Shown here piece after piece: positions 36,206 to 45,600 of a DNA stretch of 55,253 bases. The DNA lies in IMG/VR virus record IMGVR_UViG_3300033052_000029, positions 1 through 55,253 of that record. The stretch is one strand, 5' to 3'. Positions within the stretch are counted from its first letter, which is position 1. Each line of letters starts with the position of its first letter. Position numbers and translations under genes: made by a program. Source of the DNA: a virus. Under the pieces are notes generated by a model that was not told where the DNA came from, searched no databases, and worked only from the letters and a program-made list of their open reading frames with translations.

Positions 36206-38212
36206 ATGCCAACCGTCAGCCAAGGCGCATCCGCAACCGTCGACATCGCAATCGGGCAGAAGCTGTCCGTCTCCACCACAGGCGAAGCCTATGTCGATAT
36301 CGTGGCCGGGCCAATTGGCGCGGGTTATACCTCCAAGCGCGTGCTCAATGGGGCGATGACGTTCGGGCCGTATGGCGTAGCGGCAAAGGTGCGGGTGCGG
36401 GCGGTGAGCGGCACGGCGACCTATGAGGGGGCGAGTGAGATTGTGCCGGCGCAGATGCTGATTGGCCCATCCGGCAATGTAACCGGGCTGGTGGCGCCGG
36501 ATGGGAAGGCGATTTCGCTGGGGCCGCGCTCGGCGGCTGGCGATGCCATCCTGACGAAATACGGCGTCACCGCTTTTGACATCTGCCGCGCGCCCGGTGT
36601 CGGCAACACGATGCTGATTGGCACGACCGACATCGCCTCGCACGCGCCATCAAATGAGCGCCCGCGATTCTCAACTTATACCCGCAAGGTGGTGCTGGGC
36701 GCAACTGGCAATTCACAGATGCGCTTCGTGCAGATGAACGCCTTTGATCCCGATCCGGTCGAGAAGGCGTTTTCCGTGTCCATCTACCTAGAAAGCGTCC
36801 CGAACGAGTTTGCAGGCGCAGGACTAACCCCTTACGTCGACGTTGAACTGAGCGCCAGTAGCACGACCAATGCCGGCTCCAACTATTCGCGCTGGAGTTT
36901 CAACAGCGCCAGCCTGCGTCAAGGCTGGAACGTGCTCAAGTTGCGCCAGGCTGACACCGTTAGCTCAACGCCTGGCGCGGGTAATCTGCCTGTTGGCGTC
37001 ACGCACCCCGCTGACATTGGCACCGGGTTCGACTGGAATGCGGGCCAAGCGCGCTATCTGTCTCTGCGCTTCACCAACATGGCGGGGCAAACCGTCCACA
37101 TCGACCAGATTCGCAAGCCCGCCAAGGCAAAACCGATCCTCGTGCTCGGATTCGACGCCAACGGCGCAAGCCTGAACGACTCGATTTTCGTTAGCAAGGT
37201 CGCGCCACTGCTGGCGAAGTACAACATGCGCAGCTATGTCACCCTGACGAACATCTACGAGATGATCTATTCGGGCAGCACGGCATGGAAGCGCATCGCC
37301 AGCCTGTACAACAACTACGGCTGGGACGTTATCAATCATACGTGGTCGCATGGCGGCACCGAAGTCGGGCGCAATACCACCCTGGCATCGCTCGCAGCCA
37401 ATGCCGATGTGGTGACGGCCACCTTCGCCAGCGCGCACGGCATCACCTTGGGCAATACCTTCCGCGCGAAGATTTCCGGCGCTTCCATTGGCGCTGCCAA
37501 CGGTGTGTTCGAGATGGTCGCCAACACGGCCACGACCGCCACCTATACCGCAGCCGGCGCAGGCACTGCAACGGCCACCGGCACGATCCTGCTGTGTACG
37601 TTCCTGAGCGAAGTCTTCGGCACGGATACGGCTGAAAATCGCCGCTTGTGGAAGCACGAGGTTGCGGATATTTCGCAAACCATGCGCAGCGTCGGCTTTG
37701 CCCGTGCGGCTGGCTTCCTCGCCTATCCGAACAACTCGGCACCGGAACTGAACGTGCTTCAGTACGGATGCAACGAGGCGGGCATCAAGATCGGGCGCGG
37801 CTACCGTAACGGATACACCGTGGTCAACGAATTCGGCATCGACAACCCGCTGCACTGCGGCAGCTTCGAGATGGGGTCGGGCGCGACCGCAACCCAGACT
37901 TCCACACTGGAAGCGAAGATCGCGGGCGCGATTGCCCGTGGCGAGCATATCCAGATTTACGGGCATTTCATTCTGGATGACACCGATCCGGCCAATGCTT
38001 CGTATGCGCCGCTACAGGCCAACGGCGACGAATATCCGCCCGGTTCCAACGGCAACCCGAACCCGCCAGCAGCGGGCGCAACTGGTGTTGGCGGCTGGTG
38101 GTACTTCAGCCAGCTCAAGCGACTGATTGACGGCACCGTTGGCCCTGCCGTGCAACGTGGCGACCTGCTGGTTATGTCGCCGTCCGAATATCTGGCTTTC
38201 ATGGGGTACTGA
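36206..38212 (+). CDS. Virion-associated polysaccharide-deacetylase-like protein
   Basis: A 668-residue protein. N-terminal beta-rich region (1-140), a jelly-roll-like carbohydrate-binding region (150-305), then a NodB-type deacetylase. ILVLGFDANG with Asp317 is motif 1 and NHTWSHGG with His378/His382 is motif 2. A beta domain (403-460, ATFASAHGITLGNTFRAKIS) is inserted in the catalytic fold. It probably de-N- or O-acetylates host surface polysaccharide. Its place between capsid and connector genes is unusual for a depolymerase. Composition is slightly less GC-rich than the capsid gene. Confidence 0.75.
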   Translation: MPTVSQGASATVDIAIGQKLSVSTTGEAYVDIVAGPIGAGYTSKRVLNGAMTFGPYGVAAKVRVRAVSGTATYEGASEIVPAQMLIGPSGNVTGLVAPDGKAISLGPRSAAGDAILTKYGVTAFDICRAPGVGNTMLIGTTDIASHAPSNERPRFSTYTRKVVLGATGNSQMRFVQMNAFDPDPVEKAFSVSIYLESVPNEFAGAGLTPYVDVELSASSTTNAGSNYSRWSFNSASLRQGWNVLKLRQADTVSSTPGAGNLPVGVTHPADIGTGFDWNAGQARYLSLRFTNMAGQTVHIDQIRKPAKAKPILVLGFDANGASLNDSIFVSKVAPLLAKYNMRSYVTLTNIYEMIYSGSTAWKRIASLYNNYGWDVINHTWSHGGTEVGRNTTLASLAANADVVTATFASAHGITLGNTFRAKISGASIGAANGVFEMVANTATTATYTAAGAGTATATGTILLCTFLSEVFGTDTAENRRLWKHEVADISQTMRSVGFARAAGFLAYPNNSAPELNVLQYGCNEAGIKIGRGYRNGYTVVNEFGIDNPLHCGSFEMGSGATATQTSTLEAKIAGAIARGEHIQIYGHFILDDTDPANASYAPLQANGDEYPPGSNGNPNPPAAGATGVGGWWYFSQLKRLIDGTVGPAVQRGDLLVMSPSEYLAFMGY

Positions 38213-38213
38213 C

Positions 38214-38435
38214 ATGCAAATCGCAAAAGTTGAAGTTGTGCAGGCGATCCGCATCCCGGCTGGCTCGGTGCTAGACGGCGCAACGCTCGACGCAGCAACG
38301 TGGGTCCATGACGGGGCACATGAAGTCGATCTCGATCTCGTGCGCGAAAGGATGTGGGATACATACGGCTACGTCTCCATCATCGAGATCGACGGGCAGC
38401 CTCACGTTCAAGGCGCATGCTGCGGCGATCACTGA
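38214..38435 (+). CDS. Small hypothetical protein linked to the deacetylase
   Basis: A 73-residue protein starting MQIAKVEVVQAIRIPAGSVL, beginning one base after the deacetylase stop. It ends with YGYVSIIEIDGQPHVQGACC. Probably acquired together with the deacetylase gene; function unknown. Confidence 0.62.
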   Translation: MQIAKVEVVQAIRIPAGSVLDGATLDAATWVHDGAHEVDLDLVRERMWDTYGYVSIIEIDGQPHVQGACCGDH

Positions 38436-38486
38436 CCATGACCACACGCCAAATCACCCCGCCAGCCTCGCACACAGGAGCCTAGC

Positions 38487-38984
38487 ATGCCCCTCATCAC
38501 CGAAACCGGCGCCGGCCTGGCTGACGCCGAGAGCTACTGTGCCGTCTCGTTTGCCGACCAGTACCACGCCGAGCGCGGCAATACCGCATGGGACGGACTG
38601 GAATCGACGCAGAAGGAGGCGAACCTGCGTGTCGCCACCGAATACATGCTGACCACCTACCGCGAGAAGTGGAAGGGCACCCGCACCACGAGCACGCAGG
38701 CGCTGGACTGGCCGCGCGTCGAGGTTGTGGTCGACAAGTTCGAGCTGGCCGGCGACGTGGTGCCGGCCGAGGTGCGGAAGGCCTGCGCGATCCTAGCCCT
38801 GAAGGCGATCAAGGGCGAGCTCGATCCGGACCCGACGCCAGCCGTGAAGCGCACGAAGGTCGATGTGCTGGAGAAGGAGTACTTCGAGCCTTCCGCCAAG
38901 GCGAGGCCGCACAAGGCCGTGGACGACCTGCTGCAGCCGTTCCTGGCTGGCATGAGCATGAACGTGCGACTGGTGCGCGCGTAG
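38487..38984 (+). CDS. Head-tail connector, DnaT-like family
   Basis: A 165-residue protein starting MPLITETGAGLADAESYCAV, the N-terminal signature of phage connectors sometimes named DnaT-like. EANLRVATEYMLTTYREKWK and VRKACAILALKAIKGELDPD continue the pattern. It joins the portal ring to the tail. It stands at the head of the connector block, matching gp6/adaptor positions. Confidence 0.78.
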   Translation: MPLITETGAGLADAESYCAVSFADQYHAERGNTAWDGLESTQKEANLRVATEYMLTTYREKWKGTRTTSTQALDWPRVEVVVDKFELAGDVVPAEVRKACAILALKAIKGELDPDPTPAVKRTKVDVLEKEYFEPSAKARPHKAVDDLLQPFLAGMSMNVRLVRA

Positions 38985-38993
38985 GAGAACACG

Positions 38994-39251
38994 ATGAGCG
39001 CCGACACCCCCGAAGAGTGGACTGAGGAGCAGAACTCCTTGTTCACGCGCCTGCACAAGATGGTGTCCGAGACGCAGTCCGTGTTCATGCACCCGGACGC
39101 GCCGCGCCTGGGTGATAAGGAATGGGCAACGGTGGCCTGGAACGTGGCCTGGACCGTAGCGCACATGCTCGGCACCGATGACCCGATGGTCTTTGTCGAC
39201 GCCGACAGCGGCGATCCGCTGGCCATTGAGAACCCGGGAGTGCTGCAATGA
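38994..39251 (+). CDS. Small hypothetical neck-region protein
   Basis: An 85-residue protein starting MSADTPEEWTEEQNSLFTRL. Trp-rich middle (WATVAWNVAWTVAHML) and acidic C-terminus. Overlaps the next gene by 4 bases. Function unknown. Confidence 0.62.
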   Translation: MSADTPEEWTEEQNSLFTRLHKMVSETQSVFMHPDAPRLGDKEWATVAWNVAWTVAHMLGTDDPMVFVDADSGDPLAIENPGVLQ

Positions 39252-39613
39252 GCTTCGACTACGACGACGCGGCCGCGACCGCCGACGAGCTGCTGGCCGA
39301 GTTCGGGCAGACGTGCGTCCTCGGCTCGGTCGCGGATGGCGAATACGACCCTGAGCAAAGCACCGCCGGCCCGGTCAGCACGGCGCACGAGGTCACCGCA
39401 GCGCTGCTGGCCTACCCGCAGAAATTCGTCGACGGCACGCTGATCCGCGCTGGCGACAAGCGCGCGCTGGTGTCGCCGCTGGGCCTGACGGTCACGCCAA
39501 AGCCCGGCGACACGCTGACCGACGCCGCCGGCGCCGTGCATCAGGTGATCGATGCGAAACCGCTGGCACCGGCCGGCACGGTGGTGCTGTGGACGCTGCA
39601 GGTGCGCCGGTGA
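39248..39613 (+). CDS. Head-tail joining (neck) protein
   Basis: A 121-residue protein starting MSFDYDDAAATADELLAEFG. Small beta-barrel layout with GLTVTPKPGDTLTDAAGAVH and VIDAKPLAPAGTVVLWTLQV, the pattern of phage neck or stopper proteins. It precedes the HK97 gp10-like gene and overlaps it by 4 bases. Confidence 0.72.
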   Translation: MSFDYDDAAATADELLAEFGQTCVLGSVADGEYDPEQSTAGPVSTAHEVTAALLAYPQKFVDGTLIRAGDKRALVSPLGLTVTPKPGDTLTDAAGAVHQVIDAKPLAPAGTVVLWTLQVRR

Positions 39614-40044
39614 GTGGCGGCTGGAGCATCCCGCTCGAGGAGCTGGCCGCCAAGGTGCAGCTCGACCTGGAAACGGTGGCGCGCAAGTCGACGCTCGACG
39701 TGTTTCGCGCTGTCGGCTTGGGTTCGCCAGTCGATACCGGGCGCTTTCGCGCGAACCTTAACGTCAGCTACGGCGCGCCAGACACCACCGTGACCGCGAG
39801 CACCGACGCCATGCGCTTCGAGCAGGAGGCGCAGAAGGCGATGACGCTGCCCGTTGGCGGCGTGGTCTACATCACGAACGCGCTGCCCTATGCCGCAGTG
39901 CTGGAGTACGGCGGCTACCCGAACCCGCCGAAGAACCCGACCGGGAAGACGCAGAACGGCTTTTCGATCCAGGCGCCGCAAGGCATGTTCCGCATCGCCG
40001 CGCTGCGCTACAACGAATACGTCAAGAAGGCACTAGGCAAATGA
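39610..40044 (+). CDS. HK97 gp10-like tail-completion protein
   Basis: A 144-residue protein from a GTG that overlaps the previous stop (GTGA). GLGSPVDTGRFRANLNVSYG and YITNALPYAAVLEYGGYPNP are characteristic of HK97 gp10-type tail completion proteins. It helps finish the tail-head interface. Overlaps the next ORF by 4 bases. Confidence 0.8.
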   Translation: MSGGWSIPLEELAAKVQLDLETVARKSTLDVFRAVGLGSPVDTGRFRANLNVSYGAPDTTVTASTDAMRFEQEAQKAMTLPVGGVVYITNALPYAAVLEYGGYPNPPKNPTGKTQNGFSIQAPQGMFRIAALRYNEYVKKALGK

Positions 40045-40406
40045 GAGTGACACGCATCCCCGGCGACCACAACGATATCGGCGACAAGCCGTGCCGCGTC
40101 CACCTGAACGAGGCGGAAATCACCGACTGGACCGTCGCCGACGACTTCCGCCGCGTGGTGGAGACGCCAGCCGGCGCACGGTTCGGCGCAGTGCGCATCG
40201 ATATGCAGCCGGATGCCGGTCAGTCAGCGGAGGAGGTGGCAACGCACCTTTGCGGCGTGTTTGTCGCTGACCCGAAGCCGGCAGCGCCTGCAATCGAGGT
40301 GATTGAGGTTCCGGCACCTACGCCAGCGCCTGCACCTGCACCGACCTACGCCGCGCCGAAAGTGGCAGTCAAGCCCGCAGCACCCCGGAAGAAGCGGAGC
40401 CGCTGA
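40041..40406 (+). CDS. Hypothetical late protein with Pro/Ala-rich tail
   Basis: A 121-residue protein starting MRVTRIPGDHNDIGDKPCRV. A compact first half (TDWTVADDFRRVVETPAGAR) is followed by a disordered PAPTPAPAPAPTYAAPKV tail ending in KKRSR. The same tail type is found in small proteins of the connector block. Function unknown. Confidence 0.62.
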   Translation: MRVTRIPGDHNDIGDKPCRVHLNEAEITDWTVADDFRRVVETPAGARFGAVRIDMQPDAGQSAEEVATHLCGVFVADPKPAAPAIEVIEVPAPTPAPAPAPTYAAPKVAVKPAAPRKKRSR

Positions 40407-40822
40407 TGTCCGACCAGATCATCCGCGCCGCCTTCGAGACGCGCCTCGCTGCCTGGGCTGCCGCGCAGGTGCCGCCGATCCCGATCGCCTACGAGAACGC
40501 ACCGTTCACGCCGCCGTCTGGCCGCTACGCGCGCTGCTTCCTGATGCCGGCGCCCGCTGCGAACGAGATGCTGAACGGCGAGCACCGCCGGCGCATGGGT
40601 GTGTTCCAAGTGAGCCTGTGCATGCCGATCGGAACCGGGCCGGCAGCCGGCGCCGCACTGGCTGCGTCGCTCGATGCGGCATTCCCGCTGACAGCGCCGA
40701 TGCTGCGCGATGGCCTGCGCATCTTCCTGCTCTCGCCCATGTCGGCGGCGCCGGCGCAACAAGAACCCGACCGCTACGTCGTCCCGGTGTCGTGCACCTA
40801 CCGCGCCGACCAGATCGTTTAA
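40406..40822 (+). CDS. Tail terminator, DUF4128-like
   Basis: A 138-residue protein starting MSDQIIRAAFETRLAAWAAA. GRYARCFLMPAPAANEMLNG and RRRMGVFQVSLCMPIGTGPA match the DUF4128/tail-terminator pattern (lambda gpU position). It caps the tail tube after length is reached. Located directly before the tail tube block. Confidence 0.75.
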   Translation: MSDQIIRAAFETRLAAWAAAQVPPIPIAYENAPFTPPSGRYARCFLMPAPAANEMLNGEHRRRMGVFQVSLCMPIGTGPAAGAALAASLDAAFPLTAPMLRDGLRIFLLSPMSAAPAQQEPDRYVVPVSCTYRADQIV

Positions 40823-40853
40823 CCCGCAACCTCACTCCTAGGAGTCTCGTCGC

Positions 40854-41081
40854 ATGAGTGACCAAGCCGTAATGGCCCATTTCGGGCTGAAGCAAACCGA
40901 CTACGAAACTTCCACCCTCCAAGATGTAGCTGCAGCCGCGAAGGAGTTTCAGCGGCTCCTGAACAGCGTGCCTCATCTGGTCGAGGTCGAGATGGACGTC
41001 GTGCGTCAGCAAATTCTCGGGCTGGAAGACCGGAACCATTTTTCGTTCCGCATTACGACTGTGGGCAAGGTCTACCCATGA
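40854..41081 (+). CDS. Small hypothetical tail-region protein
   Basis: A 75-residue protein starting MSDQAVMAHFGLKQTDYETS, with TAGGAG upstream. Helical (AAAKEFQRLLNSVPHLVEVE). Codons are a little less GC-rich than its neighbours. Its stop overlaps the next ATG. Function unknown. Confidence 0.6.
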   Translation: MSDQAVMAHFGLKQTDYETSTLQDVAAAAKEFQRLLNSVPHLVEVEMDVVRQQILGLEDRNHFSFRITTVGKVYP

Positions 41082-41278
41082 GCCAAGTCACCAAAGAGCT
41101 GCACCAGACCCTGATCCGCCTCCTGAAAGGCTGCCTGTCGGCCTGGGAGAAGTGGCTCGAAAAGCAGTAGCACCACCCCTGAACCGCTGCCTCGCGGTCT
41201 GCAATGAGAAACGCAGACCAACGCCTCGCAGAAATCGATTGCCGCCTCGAGCGGCCTTTTTCATTTCTGAGAGGTAAT
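41078..41278 (+). CDS. Small helical protein, possibly frameshifted at an A5 run
   Basis: Starts MSQVTKELHQTLIRLLKGCL and continues SAWEKWLEK. With the five A bases at 41160-41164 the frame stays open for 66 codons into a hairpin region. With one A fewer it would stop at the TAG at 41169-41171, giving a 30-residue protein ending WLEKQ. The short form looks more natural. The ATG overlaps the preceding stop. Confidence 0.5.
41243..41263 (+). terminator. Terminator-like hairpin before the tail tube gene
   Basis: GCCGC-CTCGA-GCGGC followed by CTTTTTC, just upstream of the tail tube ribosome site. It lies inside the long reading of the preceding ORF, which favours the short form of that ORF. Confidence 0.6.
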
Positions 41279-41282
41279 TATT

Positions 41283-41927
41283 ATGAGTGTCAGCCTGCCC
41301 AACGGCGCAACCGTCGCCATCGCAACCGGCTATAGCGCATCGTCTGCAATCACCGCAGTTTCCAACGCCAACCCAGCCGTCGCCACCGTCACCGGCGGCG
41401 CCGTTACTACCGGCGACATCCTGGTCGTCAAGTCGGGCTGGTCCCGCCTGAACGACCGCGTCGTACGCGCTGCCGCCGGCGGCCCGGCCGTCACGCTGGA
41501 AGGCATCAACACCACCAACGTCGCCACCTACCCGGCAGGTACGGGCCTGGGCTCGCTGGTCGAAGTCACCGGCTGGCAGCAGATCACCCAGATTCTCGAG
41601 ACCTCGTCGAGCGGTGGTGAGCAGCAGTTCGTCACCTACGAGTTCCTGGAAGACGACGCACAACACCAGATCCCGACCGTCAAGTCGCCGGTGTCGTTCA
41701 AGTTCAAGATCGCCGACGACGCCAGCCTGGCGCACTACGCGATCCTGGACGCAGCCGACCTGTCGCGCACCCCGCAGGCCGTGCGCCTGATGCTGCCGAA
41801 CGGCTCGGTGATCTACTGGAACGCCTACGTGACCCTGTCGCGCACCCCGACCCTGACCAAGAACGAGGTTATGGGGATGGAGGTCACGATGTCGCTGGTG
41901 TCGGAAGTCACCCGCTACGCCGCCTAA
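41283..41927 (+). CDS. Tail tube protein
   Basis: A 214-residue protein starting MSVSLPNGATVAIATGYSAS, with GAGAGG upstream. FVTYEFLEDDAQHQIPTVKS and SVIYWNAYVTLSRTPTLTKN are typical of lambda gpV/HK97-type tube subunits. Regular GC-rich codons fit high expression. It is followed by the two tail chaperone ORFs. Confidence 0.85.
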   Translation: MSVSLPNGATVAIATGYSASSAITAVSNANPAVATVTGGAVTTGDILVVKSGWSRLNDRVVRAAAGGPAVTLEGINTTNVATYPAGTGLGSLVEVTGWQQITQILETSSSGGEQQFVTYEFLEDDAQHQIPTVKSPVSFKFKIADDASLAHYAILDAADLSRTPQAVRLMLPNGSVIYWNAYVTLSRTPTLTKNEVMGMEVTMSLVSEVTRYAA

Positions 41928-41978
41928 GCGGTAACCCGGGCGGCAGGCTCATCCCTGCCGCCATTTATAGGAGTCCAC

Positions 41979-42299
41979 ATGCTCAAGCTTCAAGCCGACC
42001 CGACTTTCATCTCGCCTGTCACGATCCCGACCCCGAAGGGCGATGTCGTGATCAAGATGGAATTCAAGCATCGCGACACCGACGAATATGAAGCTTTCGT
42101 GAAGCAGGAAGCCACGCTCGCGCGCAGCAACGAGGATGCGATCCTCGACCTGGCCTCGAACTGGTTCAACGTCGAAGGCGAATTCACCCGCGAGAACATC
42201 GCTAAGCTGTGCAAGCAGTACCACCAGGCCGCCAGGGTGATCGTCGAGACCTACATCCATGAGCTGACGCAGGCCAAGGTGGGAAACTCCGCGCGGTAG
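41979..42299 (+). CDS. Tail assembly chaperone, G-like
   Basis: A 106-residue protein starting MLKLQADPTFISPVTIPTPK. KMEFKHRDTDEYEAFVKQEA and NWFNVEGEFTRENIAKLCKQ fit the tail chaperone family. Near its end the 0-frame codons GTG-GGA-AAC contain the slippery heptamer GGGAAAC (42281-42287), 10 bases before its TAG. A -1 shift there leads directly into the next ORF. Confidence 0.83.
   Translation: MLKLQADPTFISPVTIPTPKGDVVIKMEFKHRDTDEYEAFVKQEATLARSNEDAILDLASNWFNVEGEFTRENIAKLCKQYHQAARVIVETYIHELTQAKVGNSAR
42281..42287 (+). promoter_or_regulatory. Programmed -1 frameshift site GGGAAAC
   Basis: The heptamer is in phase as G-GGA-AAC. After slipping, reading continues CTC-CGC-GCG-GTA and stays open through AVLYRKPPSKQDSAV into MSFLGLSADD (42347). 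This copies the lambda G/GT strategy. Confidence 0.85.
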
Positions 42300-42616
42300 C
42301 CGCCGTCCTCTACCGAAAGCCGCCAAGCAAGCAGGACAGCGCGGTCATGTCCTTCCTCGGACTGTCCGCTGACGACTACGTCGAGGAATCGACCGCCTGG
42401 GTGTGGCCTTGCAACGTGCAGGCCGTCAACCTGTTCGTCCAACTCGGCACGCAATGGCTGGTCGGACCAGGCGGACCCTACGGGCTGAACTACGCCGTGC
42501 TGTACCAGAAGCTCGACCGGCTCGGCGTCAGCCGGGAAGAGGCCGAACGGCTGGAAGAAGACATTCGCGTCCTTGAGGACGCAGCGCTCGAAACCATGCG
42601 CAAAGACCAGGAGTAA
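42288..42616 (+). CDS. Tail assembly chaperone T-part, made by -1 frameshift
   Basis: Codons in frame with 42347-42616 (MSFLGLSADDYVEESTAWVW to EDAALETMRKDQE) give the C-terminal part of the GT fusion. An internal ATG at 42347 exists, but no ribosome site precedes it, so expression by frameshifting is the better explanation. The GT protein recruits the tape measure to the growing tail in lambda. It ends 2 bases before the tape measure start. Confidence 0.8.
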
Positions 42617-42618
42617 CC

Positions 42619-45600
42619 GTGGATAAGACCGTCCTGACACTCGCCGTCGACTCGACCCAGGTCGGCACCGCTGCCGCCGCCTTTGATCGCATGGTCAATG
42701 CCGGCAACGCCGCGGCAGCGTCGGGCGCCAAACTCACGTCCACCGCTCTTGCGCAGGGCCGCGCCATTGGCCAGACCCTCGTGCCGGCCCTGAGCCGCGG
42801 CGCCGCCGGCGCGCGCACCCTGGCCGAAGCACAGAAGGCGCTGGGCGAGGATGCGACCCGCCAAATCGCGCAGCGCCCGGTCGCCCCGCGCATCGTCACG
42901 CCTGTTGCTCCCGTGCCGCAGAGCGCCGCCACTGGCCGCGCTGTGCCTGCCGCGATCCCGACCGCTGCCGGCTTCGGCCAGCTGCCCGGCGCCGCCGCGT
43001 CCGCACAAAGCGCAATCGACCGCCTTACCGCCGCCGCGCGCAGCAATCGCGCCGCCCTGGTGCAGCTGGCTCCGACCGCTGACGCCACCGTGCGCAGCTT
43101 CCGCCAGCTCAACGCCACCCCGATCAAGCTGGCCGCGCCGCAGGGCCTGTCGACCGTCGCTGCGGTCCTGGCATCAAGCGCGCGCGTGAACCCAAACCCG
43201 CTGCGCCAGGTGGCGCAAGCCTGGGAAGACACCGCCAACCAGGCAGCCCGCGCTGCAGCGACCATCTCCCAGGCGAACCGCGCCATCAGTGCCACCCCGC
43301 GCGGTAGCTTGACCATGGCGGGCAGCGCACCGCGCGCGCCGCTGTCGGCGCAGGAGGTCATCAGCTCGGCCACCGGTCAGCGTATCTCGACCGCCGCCGG
43401 ATTCTCGACGTCCGAGATGACCGTCGAGGCGAACCGCGCACAGGGTGCGATCGAGCGTCTGACCAATGCTGCGCGCGACCAGCGCAGCGCCCTGAACCAG
43501 GCCGCCGCATCGGCATCGTCCACCGCCGACGCATATCGCGAGCTGGCTGGCGTGCCGACCCCGGTCGGTGGATCCTTTGGCCCGAACGGCATTCCCGCGC
43601 GCCCGATCCCCGGTACTCCGGCTGGCGGCCGTCCTGCAGCTGGTAACCCGCTTGGCGGCGGCCGTCCCGCGCCGAACGGCGGCGATGCAGGCCCTGATTT
43701 CGGCTCGACCTCCCAGCAGCTGCAGCAGCTGAGCTACCAGCTCAACGATTTCTTTGTGCAGATCGCCTCGGGCGGCTCGGCGCTGACCGCATTCATCCAG
43801 CAGGGCTCGCAGCTGGCCGGCACCTACGGCGGCGTGCGGCCGGCGTTCCAGGCAGTGCTGAACCTGTTGACCCCGATGCGCGTGGCCGTCGGTGGCGCCG
43901 CCACTGCTGTCGCCGGCTTGACCTATGCATTCGTGCAGGGCCAGCGGGAGAGCCGCGCATTCGCCGATGCGATCACCATGTCGGGCAACTACGCCGGCCA
44001 GACCGAGGGCCGCTTCAATGCCCTTGCAAGTGCCGTTGCATCGAGCAGCCAGGCAACCGTCGGCGCCGCGCGCGAGGCTGCGCAGGCTGTCATCGGCACC
44101 GGCCAGATAGGCCCGCAGGTGTTCGACGTCGCGACCGAAGCCGTGGCGCGATATGCCCAGGCGACCGGCAAGACCGCCGACGAGGTGGCGAAGTATTTCG
44201 CCGCCATGGGCCAGTCGCCGGCGAAGTGGGCCGAGGAACACAATAAGGCCACCAACTTCATCACCGCGGCGCAGTACGAGCAGGTGAAGGCGCTGGAGGA
44301 AAGCGGCAGGGCAGCCGACGCCCAGGGCATTATCTACAACGCCCTGAACGAGCGCCTGCGCAAGCTCGAGCCGAACCTGAGCACGCTCGACCGCGCGCTG
44401 AACAATACCAAGAAGGCATGGTCCGCCTTCTGGAATGCGGCGTTCGACATCGGCCGCACCGACACGATCGAAGACAAGATCGGCTACCTGCAGAACGCGA
44501 TCACCTCGGCGCGCGCCGGCGGCAATCCGTTTGGCCAGACCGCCAAGAGCAGCATGACGCGCGTGTCTGCCAGTGCCATCCCGGTCTACGAGAGCAGCCT
44601 GCAGGATCAACTGGCCGGCCAGGCGCGCGTGCAGGCGGACGCGCAGAACGCCGCCGACAAGGCCGAGGCGAACCGTGCAGCCATCGCTGCCGATGCCGTC
44701 GTCGGAAGCTACCTCAAGCGCGCCAAGGCTGCCAGCCAGTACAAGGACAAGCTGGACGAGCTCGAACGCAGCTTCAAGGCGAAGGCAATGGCCGGCGTGC
44801 CTGTCAGCGACGCAGACCAGAAGATCGCCCGCACGCAGCTGGCCAAGGACTTCGCGCCTGCCAAGGGCCCGAAGAACAACGACGCGAACCAGATCCTGGC
44901 CGCCCAGCTGCAGACCGACCTGCGCCGCATCAGCGACGCATTCGAGCAGCAGCGGGACGCGTTTCAGTTCCAGAACGAGTTTGTCGAGGCAGCCTACCGC
45001 AACGGCAATATCTCGATCAGCACGCTGCTGGAACAGCGCCGCCAGGTGATCGAGGACTCGGCACGTGCCGAGATCGCATCGCTGGACAAGGAAGAGGCGC
45101 GCCTCAAGCAGTACCTAGCCACGGTCAAGGATGGTTCCGAGCGCACGCAGGTGCAAGGCCAGATCGAGGAGGTCGGCGTTGCCCGCCAGCGGGTGGAGTT
45201 GCGCGCGCAGCGTGATGTCGTCCTGCTGAACGAGGAAGGGGCGGCAAGCTACCGCGCGCTGTCCGACCAGGTCGTGAACTACCGCGCCAACCTGCTGCAG
45301 ATGCAGGGCGACGAGGCCGGCGCCGCAGCGCTGCGTGCACAGACCGTCATCACCAACGCCAAGCTGCTCGCGGCGCAAGCTGCGGGGATGCCGGATGCAA
45401 AGGTGGACGTGTCCGCGCTCGAGCGCGCGATCGCCATCACCGACCAGTTCAACGAGGTGCAGCGTCAAGCCTCGCTCCTGGCCGGCAACAGCGCGCGCGC
45501 CGAGGAATCCTTCCTGCTGGCCGCCGAGCAGTCGGGCCGGTCCCTGATCGAGACCGAACGCGGCCTGTTCCAGCTGCGCTCGCAGGAGCTCGACCAGCTG

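Noticed and set aside
43174-44610. 478-codon minus-strand frame inside the tape measure region
   Set aside because: Shadow caused by GC-rich, Ala-rich coding sequence of the tape measure.
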